Positions 30,001 through 42,000 of a DNA stretch of 64,000 bases are shown piece by piece. The DNA comes from Echinometra lucunter (lineage: Eukaryota > Echinodermata > Echinoidea > Camarodonta > Echinometridae). The notes under the pieces are model-generated. The model had not been told where the DNA came from. It saw nothing but the letters and a program-made list of their open reading frames with translations, and did no database searches. The translations under genes and the position numbers were made by a program. The stretch is taken from NCBI GenBank assembly GCA_029962745.1, contig CM057153.1, positions 39,291,612 through 39,355,611 on the forward strand. The letters run 5' to 3'. Positions within the stretch are counted from its first letter, which is position 1. Every line of letters starts with the position of its first letter.

Positions 30001-33000
30001 GAAGCAGTAAGGTTACCATCTACCTCAATCTGACGAAATGTGAAATCAGGAACCATGGGCTGAAACCAAAGAATACCATTAATCCCAATGGTGATGTCAT
30101 AAGTGGCACTGACAAACAGATTCAACAGTCCAGCATTAGTCATTCCTATGACATTAAGTGTTGGAGTCTGGATCTGTGAGGGTGTCTGGTAAGAGCCAGA
30201 TTCTGCACCTGTGCTGTCAAGAATCACATCAGCCAGGGTCACATGATTTGCAACAACCTGAGAAGGGCAAGCAATTATCAGCCTTGAACCTGGCTCCATG
30301 TCTACATAACCCAGCACAGGTTCATTGATCTCCAGGGCATATCCACAGACATCTGTTTCATTAGAGGCATGGAGGATCATAGAAGCATCTCTTTTAATGT
30401 CCAAGTTAAGAAGGCACAGTACAACATTGGATGCTATTCCAGCTTGTGGGTACAACTCCAAAGTCGACAGGATGTTGTCAGAGGTTGCAGAACCATCCCC
30501 CAAGATCAACTGTGTCAGGGTTTCAGTCTCTATTTCTCCCCTCACTATTACATTGTGGGTTACTGTGACAGAGGCTGGTCTGGTACCAAGAAGGTGAAGC
30601 ACGGAGCCTGAATTTGTCACTGTATCAACAGCCAAGAGTTCTTTGATGGTCAACTGGCCACCAGACAGGAGGCGTAAAGAAGAATCTGATTTTCCCGAGA
30701 CACGATCTGCAAAGACCTGTCCAGAAATAACCAGATTTGCTCCCTTCTCAAGGATGATGTCAATAACCACTGTGTCTGCAGGCAACTGTGGAAGCCATGC
30801 TGCTGCACCTGCAGATTGAAAGTGAGAGAAAGATATGCAGGTGTATTTAGTAGTGGAAGATGGATATGATGACCAAGTAGTGCCTGTCAAAAACCACCAA
30901 ATTCTTTCATCAGATCGTTGACAATTCTTCTAATGTAAATGCTTTATTGAAAAATAAATGCAATCACGACATTGAAAGCGAAAAAAAAAACTAAAGGAGG
31001 AAACTTTCAAATTAAAAATTTCACATGAAATACAACACGGGGCCATTCATTTCTTCTTTTTTATCAAGTCTTTCGATGAGAGGACCACTGAGATCTTTAA
31101 GGATGAAAAGATAGTACATATACATGTAGATAAATGATGTATGAATCACAACAAAGTCTTTTAATGGAGAACAATAAACTAAAAATCATAAGAACAGGGC
31201 AAATACCAAACTCACCAGACTGATGCCATAATATGTCAGAACAGTCATCATTGTAGAAAAGCTATTCAGAATAAAGACAACAAAGATAATGCTTCAAAAA
31301 ACAGCCTAACTGATAGGAGTTCTGAGAACTTAACCCCTTGCCTACCTAATTCTCACAATCCCATAGGGTTCGTACAGGGACCACATGGTTCAAATTGGCA
31401 ATGGGGTAGCATAAAATAGTTTGAAAATTATCATAACAAATAGAAAAGTTGGGTGTAAATCAAAGAACACTGAAATTCTACAACAAGCATACTTCAAACA
31501 TTTACAGATGGCCATGCTACAAAGTTTGTGGAGTATAAGCATCATCCATATTATACCACTACACAAAATTCCTTATTCCCATTACCCCTTCACTAAATGA
31601 TCCCAATATTCCTGCAGTGCATCTCAGTATTTTGTGAAATAGGAGAATGTGAACATTTTTATCAAAATGAGGAAAATACATGATGCATAAAAAACACATA
31701 ATGCATAGAGTAGAATTTTAATTTCCTTTTACCTTAGCATGAATAAGACATGTTTATCTCACGACATATGAATACAATATCTTGCATACAGGTAATTTGT
31801 ATGAGCAGAATGTATTCAGCTCACAGCTGAAGAATTTCATTCTTTCTAGGAATTACATTTCTTACACCTGTTCCCTTCAGCCTATATGTAAAGTATGCAA
31901 TCTTAAGTAAAATGTATACACTAGACTACTCTTATCAGTAGAACTTCATGAACACATGTATACCTAAATAGCATAAAGATGCATTGATATACTGATTAAA
32001 GGTGTAACCCCCCCTTGGGCACTGTAATTCAGAAACTTTCAAACAGAACTAAGACAGCCTCAATACAGCATTTTCTATCCCTCTGAAGAGTTAAACAGTA
32101 CATATTCTTTTTTCCATTTTTTTTTTCCATTTTCCCCCTTTTTCCCCCCTTTTTTTCCTGCAGGGAAAAATGGTACATACCAAAGGAGATTGTCTGAGAT
32201 TATTGATGAGGATCTGGTCTTTGATGTAGATCGTACCAGGTCCACCTGCCTCAGAATCTGAATTGATCATGACATTAAAGCAGGAACTATATCATTCAAT
32301 ATAATTGTGCATTGTACAAAAATGAAGAAATTACACAAAAGGTTTGATGAATGCTATTTTTGCCACCTTTTGACCTTATATCTTTTACCTTCGATCTTCA
32401 TTGTTCAAAGAAGTATATGAATCAAATGAGACAGTACAAAGAATGATATATTACACTTCAATGTAGTAAATCATTTCCAGCAATAGTAGACACATACAGA
32501 ATATAAGACTATGGTAAACCTATTATTAGAGGGGCTTGTCAAGTTAGTTCCCCATTTGGCAAAGAAAAGGAACTTGGAGAATAAAAGTGAAGAAATAAGA
32601 AATATCATTAAAGTGATTAATACCCCTGCCCAAATGTGTGTGCCAAATTTTATGAGCACTGCTCGAAAAATGAGGAAGTAGTTTGATCTGCGATATTTTT
32701 CTGATTTATTGCAATAATATGCTATTACCATGGCAACACAGTTTCCACCACATTAAAAAAATGTGTCTCGCACATCTTCATCCCAGGACCAATGAGTTTG
32801 TCAAATTTCATGAACATTGCTCGAAAAATGAGGAAGTAGTTTGATCCACAAGATTTGCAACAGATATGACTGCCCGCCCAACCACCCAACCATTCGCTGC
32901 TGATTCCTACATATCTCCCTTTCAAACTTTGTTTGGCGAGGGTATAAAAAAAAAGAGAAGAGACAAAGAGAAGGAGGAAACATCAAACAAAAAGAAACAA

Positions 33001-36000
33001 GGCAATCAAGGAAAAGACCAAATGATTTTTCTGTAAATATGGTGCAAGTCACATATGGCCTGCCATGAATAGCTACATGTATATTCAATGATAACTGGCA
33101 ATCAAAAAGATGTTTCAAGGGTCACATAAATGCATTTTAAATTACAGAAATTCTTGCCTGATTCTTAAAAGAAAAGTAAATAACTCATAAATAAGAAATA
33201 TTTCACACACTAATCTTGGAATTTCTTCAAATATTTACTTTGCACAAAATCATTAAGAATGGCACATAATATAATTAAATATCATAACCCACTGGATATG
33301 ATTTTATAAGGCTATGATAACACACATTTTTAAAAGACTCCAGTGCAAGTTATCTCAGGCTTATTACTCAACGGATTAAAATCCCCATGCAGAGTATGCA
33401 TGCCCACCAATCACCAATTACAAGTACAGTGTATGCACATAATAAGGATTTTTTTTTTCAAAGATTCTTTACTAACCTTCTTGTAGCTGATCACAAGCCA
33501 TTTCTGTTTCTGGCTCTAATAAAAAGATATGCAGACACAAAAGGTTGTCATATTCTGATTAAACCATTCTTTAAAAAAAAAGTATATTGTGTTCAATACA
33601 AAATAAGAAAATTTCTATTTTCAATCTATCAATATTCTTATCATCACATTAGATTCTCCTAATTAGAATGAAACTTATTCAGAGCTAGGTACAGGTTCAA
33701 CTTTTTAACCCATTCGTGACAGGAATTATTTAAAGCCTAATTTGATCAGCTTTTATTCTTCAAATTGGCAACACCAACATTTTTATCTTATTGCTACATT
33801 TTTCTTATGAAATGTCATGTATCTGAAATGAATATAAATTGACAGAAATTACGATGAGAAGTCAAAAAGTTGCGAATTTGCAGGGGAAAACAGTGATTTT
33901 AAACTTTCTATCACATTGCCAATTTAAAGATTTTAATGCTTATTTTCCTTTAAAAAAATTTTCAGCATCAATCAACAAATATTGACGCAACCAAAATGGG
34001 CACAGTTTGTATAGAATTTTTTGCTCTTTCTGCTCATGTATTTGGTATGATTTTTAGGGCTTTGCATCAAAAGATATTAGGCAAAATCAAAAAATGTGGA
34101 CCTCTGTCACGAATGGGTTAACAGTGCAAGTGTATGGGGAAAATGTATTCAGTAGGGCAACAGACATAAACAATGATAATACAATGGTTATCAATTTCTT
34201 GAAATGGAATGCCAACTCACCAGAATATGGGTAGTAGCCTATAAGTTGTACATCTATGAAGAATGGATTAGTCCTATTCATCAGGTCAAAGGTCACAGTT
34301 TTCACGAGAACGGGAATGTCAAGGTAATTCATTCTGTAGGTGATGTCTGGTGAATGTCCTTCAAAGATGTGTGCACTGCTGTCTGATTTCAGTTGCTGAA
34401 AGGATAATCATCTCATTGCATTATTCTACTGCTTTTTTAAAAATCATCCACACAAGTTTCATAACAAGAGCACAATAAACTTCATCCCACATCTTAACCT
34501 GTTGTATACATTTTGAATTAGGCATAAAACACATTTTCTAAGCTATCTCAAGCTTAATACTCAACATGTTAATACTGAATATTCAAAAAGAAAAAATAAA
34601 TAAATACGACCACAACCAGAGTAAAATAAACTTTACCCCAAATCTGAATATTTAACATATTTCACAAAAACTTTTAACAATCAAACCATTCATCACAAGT
34701 TAATTCTTGCAAAAGAATAAATGACTTACTATAAGTTCCTTTTTTGCAAAATATGATATTCTGAGCAAGGGGGAAAGAGAATAACAATATTATACTTCAT
34801 AGAATTCAAACTATATTTCATTCTTTTTCAGCAATTAAACAAGAGGAATGTGACTGCATCTCCTATTTGCCTCCACCTAACTTCAGTTAAGTTCATGTCT
34901 AGGACCATTATTGAAACATTGTGATAACCAGAATAAAAAGCCTACAAGATACATGTTAACTGACCTCTTTGAATTTGACCTTTGACCAAACAACCCCAGA
35001 GTCCTATCATTTTTGTCTCCTGACCTACAAACCCTAATACCTACTCAGATTGTCTTCCTATCGTGATGCGTACTAGCAACAAGTTTGAAGTTCATACCCC
35101 TTAAATGGCTTTTGAGATATTACATTAATGACTATGACCTTTGACCTTTGATCTGCATACTCAAAATAAAATCAGATCATCCCCCTTTGGTGATACAAAC
35201 TTACACCAAGTTTGAAGTTTGAGAAAGCAGGATGGCAGATGGACTGATGGATGGATGGAAAACCATCATGCCTCTGGCACCAACTTCAGTGGGCGGAGGC
35301 ATAAAATGAGATGAAGAATTGAATCTACTGGTAAAACAAATATATACCTTGTAATCAAATGCTGGTCCATTATCAACACTTATCACAATGGAATATTGCC
35401 CAACAAACTCAGTACCATTCCCACTGCTTTGAATTGCTGTCAGGTAAAACTGCTTGGCAGAAGTGATTGTACGATGTTCAGGGTCAAGCGACGTGATGCG
35501 CTTTGATTCTATGATATCATCATAACCTTTACCTGGAAGATATAAGAATGAAAATATGTTTAATATGTCCAAATGACATGCATGGTACTCTTAAACACTA
35601 AACACCATAAGGCCGCTTATCAAGTCTCATACTGTGTTTTTTTTTTGGTCTTCTCCCAACCGTTCATTTGTAACACCAGCTTTCCCTATTCCCGTTGTTT
35701 TGTCTACGGAGAAATGCGAAAATCAGAGGGGAAGACACTGAGCAGGAAAGACTCTCAAGAATGCGTTCCAAACTGGGTTCGAATCACCCAGTACACTCAA
35801 AGTATACTAATTACATGAGGTCTTCTCAAATGGATGAAATAAATCAAGTCTAGCTCCTCCTAATTGCACATCACACTGTAAGTTGTACAGTTCGAGTCAC
35901 TATTTCTCAGTACTGCCTAATGAATAGCATGTATTAAACATACATGTTTTTTTTTCAGTTGTGAATGGTCTTGATGTACAAAAGTTTCATGCTGTGACAT

Positions 36001-39000
36001 GATTGAATTACAACATACATTTTTTGCAAATTGCAGTCAAACCAGGGGGTGTTTCATGAAGCTGTTCGTAAAGTTATGCATGATTTTACGAACGACTTGA
36101 ATATAAAGTGCCAAATAATGGAATGCCCAAAGTTTTTCCTGATGTTTCAACAAAATGTGACTGCATTTCCCATAATCTAAATTAAATTCTGGCAAAGAAT
36201 ATACTTTGCAAAAAATTTTCATAAACAAAATTACTGTTAATCTACATCTGCATATTTCACCTTTAGCTGATGTGAATTATAGTGACTGAGAATTCCATTT
36301 GGCTTGCCATATCAAGTCATTCGTAAAGTTATTCTTAACTTTACGAACAGCTTTATGAAACACCCCCTGACTTTAACAACACCTGCCTATAAATATCACA
36401 ATATTTGTTTCCCCTTAATATTTTTCATTGAAACATAATTATTAAAAAACCTGAATATCAAAACCATCTGCTCACAACTAGACCACTTTTCTTGTCTCCT
36501 TCAGGCAGTCCTTATATACATGTTTCACTGTATTACTTGGCATAAAAATGACTGTAGTCTGCAATATACAGATGTTTCACGTTATAAGTTTCTGATTTTA
36601 CACTACTGTACCTGGTTGGCCTCCAAGAGCAAATGTGTCTCCCTGGTAACCAGTGGTATCTCCCAGGACGGAGACACGTCCCCCTCCTCCACCTCCTCCT
36701 CCCATTCCTATAGCGCGTCCTCCATTTGCCTCAATACGTCCGCTTCCCACCAAAGTGGTTGACTCGATGTAAATGCTGCCACCACTGCCCCCACCAGAGC
36801 CTTCTCCTGAAGCTGGCTCACCATTGGCAGAAACAATTCCATCAATCTAGTGTACACAGATAAAACATTACAATCCATGACTACAGTCAAACCAGGATAC
36901 TTTCTCAAAGTCAAAGGAAACCAAAAGATTCAAAGTAATCAATTTTCTGGGTAATTATTAAAACCCCACTTGTGCATCTTTCACTCACTGACAAACTTCA
37001 TTTAAATTAAGAATGATCTTAATCTTGTACAGTAAATAAAGCTTCATCGTAATGAAAGAAATACAAGATGGACATCTCCACAATGATATCGAAATAGTAA
37101 AAATTGTAACTGTTTACATCTATATATCTCACCTCTGCATTTCCTTCTACAACAATGTGAATGACACCTCCTCCTGCCCCACCTTGTATTCCTCCTCCAG
37201 GGCTCCCTCTCTGACTTGGAGATGTTGTGTTGTCATAGCAACCAGCATCAGCCTCCTGGAGGTAAGAGGTGTTTGGTCTTCCTCCTCTGCCTCCGTGGCT
37301 TCCTGGGAAATAACATGCACAAGACAATGAAATTCACAGTATAATCATTTTTGTTTAAAAATTATGTATAGGCACCTAATTATCAAAAGTCAGAGCCAAT
37401 TTGGGACGCGGCTTTTAGCGTCTTAATTTCCCGCTAAGCGTACGTCTTTCCCCTCCGATCCTCCCATTTCCCGGTAGACAAAACAACAGGGGATTGGGAA
37501 AGCCGATGTAAAAGAACGGTCGCGGAGAAGATGATGAAAGATGCGGGATGAGACTTTAGCCTAATCACAGGTTATCTCAAGACACCACCAATAAGGGTGG
37601 CAATCTGTTCATTGTAAAAAAAATGTGAACCAGCTGCAAGTGAAAACATTGTAAAATAGTTGGGATTTTATTTTGTTGAAATGGGGTATAAATAAATGAA
37701 GAAGTACTTGTTTTGCTGTCAAAAATGTATGAGCTGGCTCCATACATTGTTGCCCTAATACCTCCCCCCCCCCCCCCCCATGATTAGTTTGTAAGCACAA
37801 ACCCTGGTCTGTTGAAACAGGTCTGATCAGGAGACTAGAGCATGTCAATGGGGATCGTGTACTATAGCTGCTCCAGACCACTAGGCACATGGCCTAGGCT
37901 TTTCTCAAGACCCAATGTAATTTAGAAAAGTGTCAATTTAGGGTCTGTGCCTGCAGATTAACCCATGATCAAGAGAGAGAGCCAGGAGCAGGGGGCCAGG
38001 ACATGAAGAGATCTTCCTTGGGAGACCAGCAAGGGCCTGGAAGGACAGGAAGTCCGCCATTGTGAAGGATATGACCGTTTCAAAACTGAACCACTTATAA
38101 AGTCCACACCTCTTCACTGCCTCATTTTGCAACAATTAGGTCAAGGCACAATTTTAAAAAGCACCATCAGAAATCACCCTGACTTCACTGCTTTTTTCAC
38201 ATCTCTTTCACTGCATGACACTATTGAACAAAAGCATAGTTAAAGAACCTTGCCAATGCCCAAATACAACGATTTTGTACACTTCTAGCATTTTCACCAT
38301 CATCAGAGTGCAGCTCTCGCACACTAGTTACACGGTTTGTTTGTCTGTAAAGTTAGATCTGTGTACACGGGGGTGCACAGGTCGGCACAGGTGCAGGTGA
38401 GTGGAAACCATAGTAAAATCTGTCAGAGTTATTTTTGACTGATAACCTGGCATTTGTGTAAGTGGACTTGAAGTATCATGTATTTCGATTTGAAATAAAA
38501 CCCACCTACAAACACAAACAAAAAACAAACAAACTAACGTACACACAATCAAACAAACAAACACCTTGCACAATTACTACCACCCTGACTACGGAGTAGA
38601 TTCTCAATGAATGCATGATCGAAGCTCAAAGTTGATCGGGCCGCGTACGGTAAAAAAGGTGAACGTGGCGTGGAGCACGGTGGAGCCGGACTCAGGATCT
38701 CATGAAGTCGACGTGCAACATCCATATTCTCTTCTCTTCTTCTTTTCGATCTTCTCTTCAATGAAGTCGACTAGACAAGATCCAGCATCTTGTCTTCTAG
38801 TCTGATCAATTTTCATGAACTTAGGCGACTTCTTCTCGTCTTGAAATCGCTGGAGAGTGTATCAATTCACTTTCATCCTCTAAGCTAGATCTTCGATCCT
38901 GTTCAGAGATAATTATTACTTGTTCTATGCATGGGCTGAAATCCCGAGATAGCTAGAAAACGGGATCGGAGGCCGAAGACGAGGGAGGTGAGGCTATGCC

Positions 39001-42000
39001 CCCCCCCCCCCGGAAAATAAAAATCACGCATATTTAAATATTGTCAATTCAATAATGGTTTTATCAGGCTCATTATAGGCATAAACAGGTTTGCTACACT
39101 GTAAAAAATAATATGCCCATTGGTAGTTTGTACTCAAATTGCCCGAGTAGAATTCACTTTAAAACACAAGTCTTGTCCCTAACGCACTCAATTTAAGTTT
39201 TACTAACTCAAACTGTCTAATTATCTGAATATACGTGAATTTTTAAAGTAAAATTCATTACAAGAAAATTTAAGTAATTTGAACTTGAATGAATTTAGTA
39301 ATGTTAACTCAAATGAAGTAATTATACGTTTTACTCAAAAAAGTTACATTGAATGTATTTATCTTTTTCAAGTAGAGACTGATTAACATAATACATGAAT
39401 ATTCATTAAGAGCAAGTTGATATGATTTTTTGAATAAAACAATCATTTTTGTGTGTTGTAAAAATACTGATGAAGATTAAGGAGTGTAAAATAACTCTTA
39501 ATTCATTTAAGAAAAAAGAGCGACGTTGAATCGTCATTCAATTTGAAAATGTCAAAACTCGATGTTTCAGGAAAATTTCCCACCGATTTATTAGTTAAGA
39601 TGCATCCGTCGAGTATATATATAAATGTCAGTGCCCTATAAAATATACTGGTAAGTGTTAAAGTGAAGTCTGTATGATTAAGATATTGTTTCCTGGTGAC
39701 ATTTGTTTAAATCATATCACAGCTGAAATGGTGTCAGTGAATATCGTGCTTAAAAAGCAAAAACTTTTTAAAATCTTTTTTTTTTTCTGCATATTACAAC
39801 GATTATGAAACTTAATTCAATTGAGTAAAAATTTAGAAGGAAAATAAGTAAATTCTACGTAAAATATCTGTAAGTTACTTTTACTTAAAATAATCAATGC
39901 AATCTGTTGAAGAAAATTTTTTGAGTAATTTCAACGAATTTTTTTTTAGAGTGTATAATTCCACATAAAAACAGCCAAAGCTGGATTATTCATGTTTGCA
40001 TATTTGGCCCTATAAACTATGTATAAACATATACATACACGTTCAAAAAAATAGCAATATACAAATACAAGCAAGGCATAGAAAAAGTGGAATTCTTGGC
40101 AAAATACGAATTAGTACTTTGCACAAACATTGGAAATGATATAGGCCTACCTACCTATTAAAAAATACGGAAAAAGAAATAGCATCCAAACAACATGCGA
40201 CATTCTTGTTTTCATATTTCCCTTAGGTAGATGGCAATAGCAATACAGAGGGTCAATATAATCAAAATATGTATATTTTGATCCAGTTTACACTAGACAT
40301 AAGGAGAAGACCAGGGCACCGTTTTATGAAAGTTGTCAGCACTGACAAGTCGTCATTCTCTGACAATTTCAGAAAAATCCTTGGTTTTGATAGGCTGAGA
40401 AGTAGGTGTACACTGGTCACTGACTCTGGCAGATCTAGATCTAGAATAACAACTTGTCAGTGCTGACAACTTTCATGAAACGGTGCTCAGGACTATGTGG
40501 GAAACTAGCATTTGATTTATATCAGAAAAGGGCATAAAAAACTTCCATTTTTGTTGAGTATATGGGAGTGGGCTATTTACCGTTTTGTTTTGAATTGAAA
40601 TTGCTGATGAATATAGGAATCTGCCGTAGAGATATCTTAATCTCTTTTTTTTTTCTGACTACGGGTAACCTGCACAGTACGTCTGACAAATATAATGATT
40701 TGATAAAATATAGACTGACTGGAGCGAGCGAGTAAGCTAAAACAAACCTAGAAGCAAAAAAAAAAATGTCACTCTTTTTCGACAGTAGAAGTTTTTTCTT
40801 CATTTTCATTCCTCTTTTCCTTTCTCTTTCTCTCTCTTTCACTATATTATTTCTTCTTTAAAAAGTGGGGGTATATTTGCACTCGCCACCCCCCCCCCCC
40901 TGGTTCTATTTCCTTCTTTTTAAAGGGTAAGTCCACCCTAGAAATTTCACTGTTTCAATAAAAGGAGATAAATTTGAACAGCATTTTAAAAAAGAAATGA
41001 GCCAAATCGGTCAAAGAATAAGAAAATTACACTCATTTACATTTTCTAGTAAACTACTCTCGGCTCTGCAAATTGGCAACACTGGTGACATCATTTGCGA
41101 GCAGGTCTCCATTTACTTTGTACATGAAATTTCACATTTTCTCAATTTTCTTGGAAGTTACACAATTTCTAACGCCCATAGTCAATGTATGTTCAAAAGA
41201 ATTGCTTTTTACATAACATAAATTTTTTTTCTTATATTTTTTTATATATATTTTTCCTCGCTCGCTGTGCTCGCCCGTATAATATTAAGATACAAGATGT
41301 TTTCGGAAGGGAGCGTATATTTTCCTCGCTAGCTGCGCTCGCTCGTATTATATTTAGATACAGGATGTTTTCGGAAAGTAAACACATTCGGCAAGTGAGG
41401 TGACCAAATATATAATTTAGATATTTTACAGGCCCATCGTGCAGTTCGATGAAGAATTATCACTTCTACCATAAAAAAAAGAATATATAGATTTTTTTCC
41501 TCGCTCGCTGAGCTCGCTCGTATCAAATCTACATACAAGATGGTTTGGGAAAGCAAGCGAATTCGGCAAGCGAGCTAACCAAATGTACATGTATAAGTTA
41601 GATATCTCATAGTTAATTTCATAGTGTATTTGGATGAAGAATTATCACTTCTACCACGAAAAGGAATATACATATTTTTTTCTAGCTCGCTGCGCTCGCT
41701 CGTATATTAAGATTTAGGATGGTCTTTGAAAGCGAATGAAGTAGGCGAGAGAGGTGACCAAATATATAATATAGATATCTTTAACCCTATCATGTAGTTT
41801 GATGAAGAACTATCACTTCTACGAAAGAGAGTGTATATTTTTCTTCGCTCGCTGCGCTCGCTCGTATTATATTTAGATACAGGATGTTTTCGGAAAACAA
41901 ACACATTCGGCAAGTGAGGTGAACAAATATAATTTAGAAGGAAAATATGATAGAGGCACACAATTGAACGTGCCTAGTGGGCTTTATACGGTTGAATTTA

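Noticed and set aside
41250..41935. CRISPR-like regular repeats
   Set aside because: The units are contiguous tandem repeats without unique spacers, in a eukaryotic intron.
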